This document shows positions 25,877 through 34,393 of a DNA stretch of 45,300 nucleotides, one piece after another. The stretch's first letter is position 1; every line of letters begins with the position of its first letter. Origin of the DNA: Chromatiales bacterium (GTDB taxonomy: Bacteria; Pseudomonadota; Gammaproteobacteria; Steroidobacterales; GCA-2729495); contig NZCC01000016.1 of the NCBI GenBank assembly GCA_002688175.1, positions 1 through 45,300 on the forward strand. Direction: 5' to 3'. The translations under genes were made by a program, and so were the position numbers. The notes under the pieces were generated by a model, which ran no database searches, was not told the DNA's origin, and was given only the letters and a program-made list of their open reading frames with translations.

Positions 25877-26979
25877 AGCAGTTCCTCGCTATCTATAAAG
25901 TCGCGGATGCGTTCCGCAACAAAACGGTGCCCCGCCGGCGTCCAGTGGCTGTCATTCATATACAGGCATCTTGGATCGGCCTGCAGCGGGGCCAGCAGAT
26001 CCAGCCAGGCGATGCCGCGCTCATCGAGCAGGCCGCGCAGGATGGCCTGGGGCATTTCGAAGTCGTAGCGATCTCCCGACGGGTTCTTAATAAGGGCTGC
26101 CTGCAATTGCGGATTGACCTGGTTTTCGTCGGGCAGGATGACCGTTAATACAGGTATACCTTTGGTTGCCGCCCGGTTCTTTATGCGCCCGAGCTGATCG
26201 GCATTTCCGGCGATAAGTTCCAGCCCCTCCGGCGGCGGAGACTTCGTGTGATTAAACAAGCGGCCATCCTGCACCGCCAGGAAATATTCGTTGAAGTCAC
26301 CGCAGTCCTTGCGTTCGAAGTTTGCGTCGCCGGCACTTTGAATAAGCGCACGCGCGATGTGTGAATTCTCGTATAAAACGACGCGTGTCCTGGTCCACCA
26401 ACCATCACCCTTTTCCCGGGACATACGGCGGCCCATTACGGCCGTAAGGGTATTGTTAACCGAAAAACGATCAACATAGGTATCGTTACCTACAAAAAAA
26501 GCAATAACGATCAGGTCCGGCTCAAATTGATCACCGTAATATTCATAGTACTGCGCGTATTGAAATGCACTCCAGCCGCCGACTGCGGAATTCACAATCT
26601 CAACGCTGCCCCCGCGGGACTCGTTCAGTAATAGCTCCAGGACCTGGGGGAAGGCCTGTACCTGCTCGACATTCGCGCCTACGGCAAAAGAATCGCCCAG
26701 CAACAGCACCCGCTTAATGCCGGGCGGCTTGGGAACTTCTACCTCATCATCCCGATGCCCACGGCTGTTTGCTTTCGCTTCTATCCCGTTCGGGTAGTGG
26801 CCTTTGCCCAGCGGTCGATGCCTGAAACCCGTATAGGGGTCAGGCTCAAAGTACATATTGATCTCGAGTGAGTAGGGTATGGGGTAGAAAAGCATGAGCC
26901 CGATTTCGACCAGCAACAACGCGATCAAACCGGAAAACAGGGGCAGAATTATGTAGAAGCTTTTGCGGGAACCGCTCAC
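25873..26979 (-). CDS. membrane-anchored SGNH/GDSL hydrolase
   Basis: 368 residues, GTG start overlapping the preceding stop as GTGA. An N-terminal helix (LPLFSGLIALLLVEIGLML) anchors an extracytoplasmic hydrolase with block I LLLGDSFAVGANV (nucleophile Ser), a glycine in block II (VNSAVGGWSAFQY), block III FVGNDTYVDRF and the C-terminal DSHWTPAGHRFVAE carrying the Asp-His pair. The whole catalytic set is present. It probably removes or transfers acyl groups on envelope glycans or lipids. It lies in a tight four-gene run with the 92-residue protein and panD upstream and the VOC gene downstream. Confidence 0.88.
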   Translation of the reverse strand: MSGSRKSFYIILPLFSGLIALLLVEIGLMLFYPIPYSLEINMYFEPDPYTGFRHRPLGKGHYPNGIEAKANSRGHRDDEVEVPKPPGIKRVLLLGDSFAVGANVEQVQAFPQVLELLLNESRGGSVEIVNSAVGGWSAFQYAQYYEYYGDQFEPDLIVIAFFVGNDTYVDRFSVNNTLTAVMGRRMSREKGDGWWTRTRVVLYENSHIARALIQSAGDANFERKDCGDFNEYFLAVQDGRLFNHTKSPPPEGLELIAGNADQLGRIKNRAATKGIPVLTVILPDENQVNPQLQAALIKNPSGDRYDFEMPQAILRGLLDERGIAWLDLLAPLQADPRCLYMNDSHWTPAGHRFVAERIRDFIDSEELL

Positions 26980-27254
26980 GGCAGATACTGTACGCGTAAA
27001 TCGTTGACCGTCGGCAAGCCACGACCACGCAGCTCACGGTCCAGTTTTTCACGTTCGCTCTCGGTGACCGAGGCACTTCCGACCCACTGGATCAGCTGCG
27101 CCAGAATGCCACCTATTTCTATATCGGAATCTGCACTTTCTATGCGCGCAGTGTATTTCTTCTCGAAGTAACCGTGTGGATCGACGGCAAGCCCGGCAAC
27201 GAGGCGAGCCAGTATAAGTCCGATTTCCCTCAGTTCTAGCTGGCTGTTATTCAT
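26976..27254 (-). CDS. conserved-looking small protein of unknown function
   Basis: 92 residues; ATG with CAGG 7 nt upstream. The sequence is mostly helical and charged (LELREIGLILARLVAG, then SEREKLDRELRGRGLPTVNDL). No membrane segment or known motif. It begins 24 nt after panD and ends overlapping the SGNH gene, so it is very likely expressed with both. Confidence 0.68.
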   Translation of the reverse strand: MNNSQLELREIGLILARLVAGLAVDPHGYFEKKYTARIESADSDIEIGGILAQLIQWVGSASVTESEREKLDRELRGRGLPTVNDLRVQYLP

Positions 27255-27278
27255 GGAAACCTGTCAAGAACAGGGAAA

Positions 27279-27659
27279 TCAATGCTGGTCTGTTTCGGTA
27301 AGAAACTTGACGAAGTGGTTCTCTTCGTCCACCAGGATAACCTTCGCTTCGACGGGTTCGTCGGTAAACTCGAAGCCCATGATCACAACCTCTTCACCGG
27401 CTGCAATAAGGTGTGCTGCGGGCCCATTCATACAAATTTTTCCTGAACCATGCTCACCTTCGATAACGTAGGTTTCAAGACGCGCGCCCGAGGTATTGCT
27501 TGCGACCAGCACTTTTTCATTGGCCCATAACCCCACCTTTTCCGTGAGCGCACGATCGATCGTGATGCTGCCCACGTAATCCGGATCGGCCTGGGTGACC
27601 GTCGCCTTATGAATTTTTGCTCGTAGAACGGAACGCAATGCACCGTCTCCCTCGGGCAT
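27279..27659 (-). CDS. panD: aspartate 1-decarboxylase PanD
   Basis: 126 residues. LRSVLRAKIHKATVTQADPD and YVGSITID match the PanD N-terminus; the precursor is expected to self-cleave between Gly30 and Ser31 to make the pyruvoyl group on the new N-terminal Ser. NGPAAHLIAAGEEVVIMGF is the conserved second half (the NGAAA region). It makes beta-alanine from aspartate for pantothenate/CoA. A TTG at 27638 has GGGAG 8 nt upstream and would give the usual family N-terminus; it is a serious alternative to the ATG used here. panB and panC are not in the window. Confidence 0.93.
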   Translation of the reverse strand: MPEGDGALRSVLRAKIHKATVTQADPDYVGSITIDRALTEKVGLWANEKVLVASNTSGARLETYVIEGEHGSGKICMNGPAAHLIAAGEEVVIMGFEFTDEPVEAKVILVDEENHFVKFLTETDQH

Positions 27660-27821
27660 GCCCTGGGGCCGCCCACTATCTGTTTTTCCTGCGCTGTCGC
27701 TTGTTACTCGTCCGGCAGTCTTTTCTGCCTGCTTTTGGGGCCTCGGCCCTGCGTCGGGGCAGCAATCCTACCAGAAATGAACCCCGACACCGATTCCCGC
27801 GGGCTGGGGCCGCAGGCCTGC

Positions 27822-28433
27822 TCAGCCCGCCTGCCCAAAGGTCTGCCCACCCTCAGCCAGATAGCGGGTTTCGGCCTCAGTAGAGGTTCTGCCAACCACC
27901 GCATTGCGGTGGGGGAAACGGCCATAGCTGGCCACAATATCGTGGTGCAGCCGGGCAAAATCAAGAAAAGTGCTGGCGCAATTTTGCCAGCCGTCAGGCG
28001 CCTCATTGACCAGTCCCTGCATGAGTTCCAAACCGGTGCGCTGCACGGCGATGTCTTCAGAGTGCTGGTACGGCATCAGGAAAAACGCCTGCTGTGGTAT
28101 GGCAAGTCCGGCCAGCTGCCCCTTCTTTACACCTTCGCTCGCAAGGCTGAGTGCTGCTCCGTCGTAGCGATAAGCCTCACTCGTGCCACGAAAAATATTA
28201 CGTGGAAACTGATCGAGCACAATAATAAGTGCCAGCTGACCGTATGCCGATTCTGTCCAGTAGCGATAGTGATCGCCACCGGCATCGACAACGAGGTCTG
28301 CATAGTTTGTCCAGATTTGCTGGTCGACCTCATCATCGACACTGAACCAGAACGAATTACGTTTCTCGGCGAGCTCGGGCGAGTCGCATGAATCCGAAAA
28401 CCAGAACTGCAGGATTTCCTCAGGACTTGCCAT
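27822..28433 (-). CDS. DUF924 family protein
   Basis: 203 residues. EEILQFWFSD, the LALIIVLDQFPRNIFRGTSEAY block and FFLMPYQHSEDIAVQ are the diagnostic DUF924 (PF06041) features; the protein is an all-helical TPR-like fold of unknown biochemical role. ATG start without a strong ribosome site. It is 162 nt upstream of panD and 26 nt downstream of the TauE/SafE gene. Confidence 0.93.
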   Translation of the reverse strand: MASPEEILQFWFSDSCDSPELAEKRNSFWFSVDDEVDQQIWTNYADLVVDAGGDHYRYWTESAYGQLALIIVLDQFPRNIFRGTSEAYRYDGAALSLASEGVKKGQLAGLAIPQQAFFLMPYQHSEDIAVQRTGLELMQGLVNEAPDGWQNCASTFLDFARLHHDIVASYGRFPHRNAVVGRTSTEAETRYLAEGGQTFGQAG

Positions 28434-28459
28434 AAATATTTTGCTTCAGCCTGCCCACA

Positions 28460-29158
28460 TTAGAAAAGACTACGATATACCAAAGATAACGCAGCCGCAG
28501 TCGAAACGACCAGCACAATAAGGCGCGTAGCCCCCTGATCGAAATGCTGCGTCAAGTTCTGCGATAGAACATAGCCGATGATATAGCCTGGCACCAATAG
28601 CAAAGCATAGCCCAGTTCTGCAGCTCCCAGATGGCCAAAAAAAGCGAGTGCGCCGGCGATCAGGGTGGAGCAAACCAGGTACATAACCCCAAGGGTCGAG
28701 CGAATTCGCGGGCCGGACTCGCGCTGATAGAGCACGGCCAGGATCGGCGCACCAATACCGGCCGTGGCCCCCATGGCGCCAACGCCCAGGCCCGATAGCG
28801 TTGAATTGAGCTTGTTTGGCGGTACGTGCAACCCCAGCGAGGTAATCAGTACGCCCGCAAGTATCATGCCGCCGAACAGCAGACCTAGCTGCTCTTTCGC
28901 AACTCCACTCAGGAGCCAGGCACCCAGCGCTGCGCCGACAATCGTGCCCAGCGATATCCAGCGCAGATTTTTAACATCGATGTGTTTGCGTTCGCGCCAC
29001 GCCATCAACCCGGCAATGGACATGCTGCCGACCACGACGGGGCCGGGCAACAGGCTAAGGCTGATCATGGCTAGGAACGGCACGGTGATGAAACCGCCAC
29101 CTACGCCACTGATCCCCTGAACGATCGCACCCGCAGCAACGGCAAGGGTTGCCAGCAA
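28460..29158 (-). CDS. TauE/SafE family permease
   Basis: About 232 residues with seven or eight membrane helices. VQGISGVGGGFITVPFLAM near the N-terminus and a weaker internal repeat (GVGAMGATAGIGAPILAVL) are the two pseudo-repeats of the TauE/SafE (PF01925) family, putative exporters of sulfite or organosulfonates. The start is unclear: the first usable codon is a TTG (29158) with no ribosome site, but the frame is open back to a stop at 29183, and the upstream gene stops at 29179, so translational coupling may initiate it. Confidence 0.87.
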   Translation of the reverse strand: MLATLAVAAGAIVQGISGVGGGFITVPFLAMISLSLLPGPVVVGSMSIAGLMAWRERKHIDVKNLRWISLGTIVGAALGAWLLSGVAKEQLGLLFGGMILAGVLITSLGLHVPPNKLNSTLSGLGVGAMGATAGIGAPILAVLYQRESGPRIRSTLGVMYLVCSTLIAGALAFFGHLGAAELGYALLLVPGYIIGYVLSQNLTQHFDQGATRLIVLVVSTAAALSLVYRSLF

Positions 29159-29178
29159 AAAGTCGACAACGCTAACGG

Positions 29179-29955
29179 CTATTCACCCATGGCTGTATCC
29201 CGCGACACGGGTCCGCCATCGGGCTCCCAGAAGGGCGGGAATCGCAGGGCAATTGCGGAGCAGGTCAGGGCAAAGGTCGACAGCAACACAAACATCCCAC
29301 CATCGCCATACATTATCAGCAGTGTCAACGATGCAAGCAGGAATGGCTGATGAGCGAGTGCAACTTTGCCGTTATTGGTTGCACGAATATTGTGTGGTGG
29401 CGAAACATGAATATCCCACCAACCGACCTGGTAGTTCATGTTGTAAGACGAAAGTATGCCGATGAGTATCAAGGCATTTACGACTCCCGGAAAGCTGAAC
29501 TGCTCCAGAGCTGCGTACATAGACAAATACAGCAACCCCGCGCAAACACCCCACATCACGCCGTGGACAATGGTCGGCAACAGGTAGAGCTTACGGCCGT
29601 GCGTCAGTGTGCCGCGCGGCCACCAGTAAACGTAGGCCCAGACAGAAACCAGCCAGCAAACCGCAACCACGATAAGCCAGGTCGTGTCATCAGTACGTCC
29701 CGGTGCAATAAGCGGGTTGCTGATGACATAGCCCAGCGCACCGGACATCCAGCTAATAACCAACACGAAGCAGTAGTAAACCCACGCGCGTATCCAGGCC
29801 ACTTTCGGGCTATGTACGTTCGGATCATGCTTGGCACGCTCGCTGAAAAACAGCGCACCGATACCAATGCCCAACACGATAACTCCCAGTATGAACCACT
29901 TGAGCCATCCGGGTCCGCCATAGGCAGCATTCGCAAAATAGTTGGTTGCAGACAT
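29179..29955 (-). CDS. multi-pass membrane protein of unknown function
   Basis: 258 residues, ATG with GGGAG about 8 nt upstream. Around seven membrane helices are visible. His-rich short motifs occur (LPTIVHGVMWG; IHVSPPHNIRATNNG). I do not recognise the family. The stop lies 20 nt before the TauE/SafE start, so the two are likely one operon. Confidence 0.72.
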   Translation of the reverse strand: MSATNYFANAAYGGPGWLKWFILGVIVLGIGIGALFFSERAKHDPNVHSPKVAWIRAWVYYCFVLVISWMSGALGYVISNPLIAPGRTDDTTWLIVVAVCWLVSVWAYVYWWPRGTLTHGRKLYLLPTIVHGVMWGVCAGLLYLSMYAALEQFSFPGVVNALILIGILSSYNMNYQVGWWDIHVSPPHNIRATNNGKVALAHQPFLLASLTLLIMYGDGGMFVLLSTFALTCSAIALRFPPFWEPDGGPVSRDTAMGE

Positions 29956-30046
29956 TGTGTTTCTCCCCTCCCGATCGCACTGCCGCGCCCGGCAACACGA
30001 AAACTATTAACAATGAATGGTTCTATCCGGACACAGGCGCGCCTGC

Positions 30047-30442
30047 TTAATCGAGCCAGCTTAGGATCGCGCCGATCAGCGCACCTAATGTAAGTATGAT
30101 CTGGGCCAACCAACCCACAATGAATCCGCGACTGCGACTCGACGGTTCCGCAACGTAGTGTCTGTAGTAAACCCAGCGGCCGAGTATGAACACCAGCCCC
30201 AATGCACTGCCCACCAGCGGATCGATAAACCAGCCAAAAAGCCACAGTGCCGGTAATACGATGATTAACTGCTCGAGGGTGTTCTGGTGGACTCTGAAAT
30301 AACGCTCAAATACAGGATCGCCCGTTACGGCGGGTGCATCAATCTTGCTTTGCATCCGTGCTCTGCCGACCAGGCCTGCAAAAATAAAGTACTGGATGAG
30401 TATCAGTACCGTGACTATGGCTATCGGTTCCATCCCTTGCAT
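30047..30442 (-). CDS. MAPEG family membrane protein
   Basis: 131 residues; ATG preceded by AGGAGGT, the strongest ribosome site seen here. Four helices and the signatures RARMQSKIDAPAVTGDP, FERYFRVHQNTLEQL and GRWVYYRHYV match MAPEG (PF01124), membrane-associated proteins related to microsomal glutathione transferase. Likely inner-membrane detoxification or eicosanoid-like chemistry; the bacterial role is not established. Confidence 0.93.
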   Translation of the reverse strand: MQGMEPIAIVTVLILIQYFIFAGLVGRARMQSKIDAPAVTGDPVFERYFRVHQNTLEQLIIVLPALWLFGWFIDPLVGSALGLVFILGRWVYYRHYVAEPSSRSRGFIVGWLAQIILTLGALIGAILSWLD

Positions 30443-30518
30443 GGCTCACACCTCCTGAAGGCCAATTGAAAACAATACCTGCAGCAAGCGAAAAACGGGT
30501 GGGATTCAGGCGTCGTTA

Positions 30519-30935
30519 TTAATCCAGTTGGCTAAAGGATATCGAATCTTCGATGCCCGCTTCTCTGAGTGAATTTACGACGTTAACGAAAGTATCTGCG
30601 TTGGATTTACCCTCTACCAGCACAGAGACCTTGGCCTTGGGGTTCTCTGCCATACCGCGTATGACCTGGGCCGCTACCGCACGCTTGTCGACTTTAAGGC
30701 CGTTAACCTCAATCTCGTTAGTCGCACGGACGATTACAGTGATCGACTCGGATTGTGTATCGACGATCTCCTGGTCCGGCGGCTTGTTTACGTCGAGCGC
30801 CAGCTCTTTTACGAAGGTTGCCGTGACGATAAAGAAAATCAGCATGATAAAGACGACGTCCAGCATGGGCGTCAGATCAATTTTTGATTCCTCTTCCTGG
30901 GAAAGCAGCTGGCCGAGAGTGTCGATCCGGCTCAT
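30519..30935 (-). CDS. ExbD/TolR family biopolymer transport protein
   Basis: 138 residues. The single N-terminal helix has the essential aspartate in IDLTPMLDVVFIMLIFFIVT, followed by a periplasmic domain (VTVIVRATNEIEVNG; VLVEGKSNADTFVNVVNSL). ATG with AGGAG 6 nt upstream. ExbD works with an ExbB/TolQ channel to energise TonB or TolA. No exbB, second exbD or tonB is next to it, so it must act with a partner encoded elsewhere. It could serve TonB receptors such as the one at 7997-10879. Confidence 0.93.
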   Translation of the reverse strand: MSRIDTLGQLLSQEEESKIDLTPMLDVVFIMLIFFIVTATFVKELALDVNKPPDQEIVDTQSESITVIVRATNEIEVNGLKVDKRAVAAQVIRGMAENPKAKVSVLVEGKSNADTFVNVVNSLREAGIEDSISFSQLD

Positions 30936-31039
30936 GCGGTACTCCTGTTCGTTTTATTCGATATCACGGATATTTTAGCACCCGGGGACCGGTCGGCTAT
31001 TCTGCTTGAAGCCGCCCGGCAAGCCAAGCAGGGCCGCGA

Positions 31040-32668
31040 CTAGCGCGGCCGGCCGGCGAAAATCAGGCCCGCGCCGAGTACGCCCAGGGCCCAGGCAACC
31101 CAGTCCGGCTGCACCTGCAAACCCAGCAGCAGCGCGGCGGCGACGATGCTGACGGCGCCCGAGAAAGCCAGGTAGCGCCGTTTGGCCCACAGCAGCATCC
31201 GCCGCCTGTCTACCGGGTGCTTTGCCTTTGGCCGGCTCTCTTCATTCAGCCTGTCCATGAGCTGTCGCGCAATCGTGGGGAGCTGATCCAGCATAAAGCG
31301 GATCTCGGGTAATTCTTCGCGCACACGCTTTGCCATCGCACGCGGCCCGGTGTGTTCATCCATCCATTCGCGCAATACCGGCTGTGCCGTTTGCCACAGG
31401 TCGAGTTCCGGATACAACTGGCGACCCAGGCCCTCTATGTTCAGAAGGGTTTTCTGCAGCAAAACCAGTTGCGGCTGAATTTCCATATCGAATGCACGGG
31501 CAATCGTGAACAGGCGCATTAAAACCTGGCCAAAAGAAATTTCCTTGAGCGGCTTGTTAAAGATGGGTTCACAGACTGTGCGTATAGCCGACTCGAACTC
31601 ATCGATACGGGTGCCGGCCGGCACCCAGGCTGAGTCCACATGCAGTCTTGCAACCCGTTTATAGTCGCGATCGAAAAAAGCCAGAAAATTTTCGGCCAGG
31701 TAGCGGCGATCGCGGTCACTCAGTGTACCTACGATGCCGAAGTCTACAGCCGCGTACAGCGGATTGGCCGGGTCGGTTACATCGACGAATATATTTCCCG
31801 GATGCATGTCCGCGTGGAAAAAATTGTGGCGGAACACCTGGGTAAAAAAAATCTCAACTCCATTCGAGGCCAGCTTGGGAATGTTGGTCCCCGCACGGCG
31901 CAGCGAATCCATATCGCTGATAGGTATGCCGTAGATGCGCTGCATGACCATTGCCCGCGGCCTGCAGTATTCCCAGTAAACCTCGGGAACATATAGCTGG
32001 TCCGAGTCGATAAAATTCCGCCTTAGCTGAGAGGCATTGGCCGCTTCGCGCATCAGGTCGAGTTCGTTCAGGACCGTTTTCTCGTACTCCGCAATGACTT
32101 CCACCGGCCGCAGGCGCCGGGCATCGCTCCAGTAGCGGCGCGCCATCCCTGCCAGCGCATACAATACCTCCAGGTCACGCTCTATCTGCCTGCGCACGCC
32201 GGGCCGCAACAGTTTTACGACGACTTCCTCGCCCGTGTGCAGTTGAGCGACATGCACCTGGGCGATTGACGCAGCAGCAAGTGCTTCCGCGTCAAATTTC
32301 ACAAAAACTTCCTGCGCCGGCTGCCCGTAAATTTCTTCAATCTGTGCGAGCGCCTCTTCGGCCGGGAACGGCGGCATCTTATCCTGCAGCTTGGCAAGTT
32401 CCACGCCGACATCTTCGGGCAGTACGTCCTGGCGGGTCGATACCGACTGGCCGAACTTGACGTATATGGGTCCGAGTTCCTGCAGTGCTTCACGCACGCG
32501 AACTCCGCGCGGCTTATCGGATTTGCGCTGCCCCCACGTCCACGGCGACAGGTAGAAAAGAAACCTTAGCGGCCTGAGCAGGTGTGTAGATGTGATCAGT
32601 TCATCCAGGCCATGCCTGACCAGGACACGCTGGATAACAAGTAAACGGAATAACAGGCGCAGGCGCAT
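31040..32668 (-). CDS. ubiB: ubiquinone biosynthesis kinase-like ATPase UbiB
   Basis: 542 residues from the ATG (complement 32666-32668), 4 nt after the ubiJ stop; a longer upstream frame overlaps ubiJ and was rejected. The UbiB/ADCK signature KFGQ (71-74) replaces the canonical protein-kinase glycine loop environment, followed by ELAKLQDKMPP and the kinase-like HADMHPGNIFV catalytic/metal motif. Two C-terminal helices anchor it in the membrane (YLAFSGAVSIVAAALLLG and VAWALGVLGAGLIFAG). It is an ATPase needed for ubiquinone synthesis, possibly extracting lipid intermediates. Confidence 0.97.
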   Translation of the reverse strand: MRLRLLFRLLVIQRVLVRHGLDELITSTHLLRPLRFLFYLSPWTWGQRKSDKPRGVRVREALQELGPIYVKFGQSVSTRQDVLPEDVGVELAKLQDKMPPFPAEEALAQIEEIYGQPAQEVFVKFDAEALAAASIAQVHVAQLHTGEEVVVKLLRPGVRRQIERDLEVLYALAGMARRYWSDARRLRPVEVIAEYEKTVLNELDLMREAANASQLRRNFIDSDQLYVPEVYWEYCRPRAMVMQRIYGIPISDMDSLRRAGTNIPKLASNGVEIFFTQVFRHNFFHADMHPGNIFVDVTDPANPLYAAVDFGIVGTLSDRDRRYLAENFLAFFDRDYKRVARLHVDSAWVPAGTRIDEFESAIRTVCEPIFNKPLKEISFGQVLMRLFTIARAFDMEIQPQLVLLQKTLLNIEGLGRQLYPELDLWQTAQPVLREWMDEHTGPRAMAKRVREELPEIRFMLDQLPTIARQLMDRLNEESRPKAKHPVDRRRMLLWAKRRYLAFSGAVSIVAAALLLGLQVQPDWVAWALGVLGAGLIFAGRPR

Positions 32669-32672
32669 GTGT

Positions 32673-33284
32673 TTAGTCTTTGGCCCGGTGCGTGCGCAAT
32701 TGTTCGAGCCGCTCCTCTGCGCGGTCGACAGCTTCCGACAACTGGTCAACCTGGCTGCAGAATTCTTCAATCTCGATCGTGGGCGCCAATGCGCGGCTAT
32801 CTTCCGTCAGGTATTCGGACAGGCTTTGCCCGAGCGAACGGCCCGCACGTTTCATCCATCGCCCTACACTGCCGGCAACCATGCTGGCTTCGTGTGCGAC
32901 AACGTCACCGGTAACCCGCGACAATTCTTCTTCCCAGTCAGGACGGATTATTTCCAGCAGGGCACGAAAGTCGGCGGCGATATCCGAATCCCCGCTGATG
33001 CTCACACGGCCTGAACTAAAAACCTCTTCCGGATCCTCAACCGCCATCGCTGCCAGGCTGAACGGGCTGCCACTCAGCGTCGCATCCGGCTTATCCACCG
33101 GTTCCTCGGCAACCAGGAGCTGGCCCTCACGGACGACCAGATACATGCAGAGTCCGGTACTACCCGGATCGATAAGCAGTGATTTACCCTCGAGTCGCGC
33201 ACACAACGCCTCGGCGGTCTCGGAGCGACGCACGCCGTAATCGGCCCAGTTCTGGGCGGCTTTGTTGAGCAGCGAATATTTCAA
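32673..33284 (-). CDS. ubiJ: ubiquinone biosynthesis accessory factor UbiJ (SCP2 domain)
   Basis: 203 residues from a TTG (complement 33282-33284). The N-terminal SCP2-like lipid-binding domain (residues about 5-115) includes GLCMYLVVREGQLLV and ATLSGSPFSLAAMA; the C-terminal half ends in a coiled coil (SQVDQLSEAVDRAEERLEQL). UbiJ with UbiK scaffolds the soluble ubiquinone metabolon. Its place between ubiE and ubiB is the standard gammaproteobacterial order. The TTG start lacks a clear ribosome site. Confidence 0.93.
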   Translation of the reverse strand: MKYSLLNKAAQNWADYGVRRSETAEALCARLEGKSLLIDPGSTGLCMYLVVREGQLLVAEEPVDKPDATLSGSPFSLAAMAVEDPEEVFSSGRVSISGDSDIAADFRALLEIIRPDWEEELSRVTGDVVAHEASMVAGSVGRWMKRAGRSLGQSLSEYLTEDSRALAPTIEIEEFCSQVDQLSEAVDRAEERLEQLRTHRAKD

Positions 33285-33397
33285 AGGACAGGTCTTCTTC
33301 TTGTAATTAGTAACCGGATGACAGCTACGCTAAAAGCATTATCTTAATGGGTTCCTTCTCCGGCCACGAGGATAAAAATATTCATGCAACCGGCAAG

Positions 33398-34150
33398 CTA
33401 GTAGCGGAAACCGATATGCAGGGCGACTATACCGCCACTCAGGTTGTGGTACGTACAATCTTCGAGGCCAGCCGATTGCATCATGTTGCGCAACTCAGCC
33501 TGGCCGGGATGCATACGGATGGACTCGGCAAGGTAACGATAGCTTTCCGCATCGTTGGCAATTAGCTTGCCGAGTGCAGGCAGTACTTTAAATGAATATG
33601 TGTCATAAACCGGTTCCAGCCATTTCAGTACGGGTTTGGAAAACTCCAGGACAAGCACCCTGCCGCCCGGTTTTACGACACGAGCCATTTCATTCAGCAC
33701 GGCCTGCTTATCGGTTACGTTGCGCAGGCCAAAGCCGATGGTGACGCAGTTCATCTTGCTGGCAGCGAAGGGCAACTTTTCCGCATTCACCTGCAAGCTC
33801 GTGACATTGGCACCCAGCCCGCTATCGAGGAGCCGGTCGCTGCCCTCACTGAGCATTTTTGCGTTGATATCTGTGTGCAGCACGTGGCCCTCGGGACCCA
33901 CCTGCCGCGCCAGTCCGGCCGTCAGGTCGCCGGTACCGGCTGCAAGATCCAGCGCAACGTCCCCGGGACGCAGGCCGGTACGGGCAAGCGCAAATGCTTT
34001 CCAGACCCGGTGTGCCCCCAGCGACATCAGGTCGTTCATGAGATCGTAGTTGCCGGCGACAGAATCGAAAACTTCACGGACACGCCGCTGCTTGTCGCCC
34101 GTGGCAACCTGCTCATAACCGAAATGTGTGGTGTTGGGGTCGTTATTCAT
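33398..34150 (-). CDS. ubiE: UbiE C-methyltransferase (ubiquinone/menaquinone biosynthesis)
   Basis: 250 residues. [20 protein letters not shown] and [21 protein letters not shown] are the UbiE signature 1; motif I is [15 protein letters not shown], signature 2 is [15 protein letters not shown], and the protein ends in [14 protein letters not shown], typical of the family. It adds the C-methyl group to the demethoxy quinol (and to demethylmenaquinol if present). First gene of ubiE-ubiJ-ubiB; 113 nt separate it from ubiJ. Confidence 0.97.
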   Translation of the reverse strand: MNNDPNTTHFGYEQVATGDKQRRVREVFDSVAGNYDLMNDLMSLGAHRVWKAFALARTGLRPGDVALDLAAGTGDLTAGLARQVGPEGHVLHTDINAKMLSEGSDRLLDSGLGANVTSLQVNAEKLPFAASKMNCVTIGFGLRNVTDKQAVLNEMARVVKPGGRVLVLEFSKPVLKWLEPVYDTYSFKVLPALGKLIANDAESYRYLAESIRMHPGQAELRNMMQSAGLEDCTYHNLSGGIVALHIGFRY

Positions 34151-34222
34151 ATGGAAAGAAACCTGCTTTTGGTAATCCTAACCGAATGATGGCAATTGTG
34201 TGCGGTCGTAGGAGTGAACTTT

Positions 34223-34376
34223 GTAGGAGCGGCTTTAGCCGCGAACCAGCCAATCAAAAGCATATGGCTGATAACAGCCATCATTGCTGCGAGTGCTATA
34301 AGACCATATCTGCCTGGTCTGTCGATACAACAGTTATCTGCCGGGCCTGCTGGTTCGCGGCTAAAGCCGCTCCTAC
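34223..34376. mobile_element. 154-bp REP-ended non-autonomous element, copy A
   Basis: Perfect 28-bp terminal inverted repeats made of the REP unit plus AACCAGC flank a conserved middle (ATGGCTGATAAC, GGTCTGTCGATAC, CAGTTATCTGCCGGG). A second copy of the same length lies at 37602-37755 with a homologous interior, so this is one element type, not two random REP neighbours. It contains no gene and sits between hslU and ubiE. Confidence 0.8.
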
Positions 34377-34393
34377 AGCAGATTTTTGCCGTA

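Noticed and set aside
27735-28391. 218-codon open frame opposite DUF924
   Set aside because: The DUF924 motifs on the minus strand explain the region.
29350-30093. 247-codon open frame opposite the membrane protein gene at 29179-29955
   Set aside because: The minus-strand frame has membrane helices and a good ribosome site; this one has neither.
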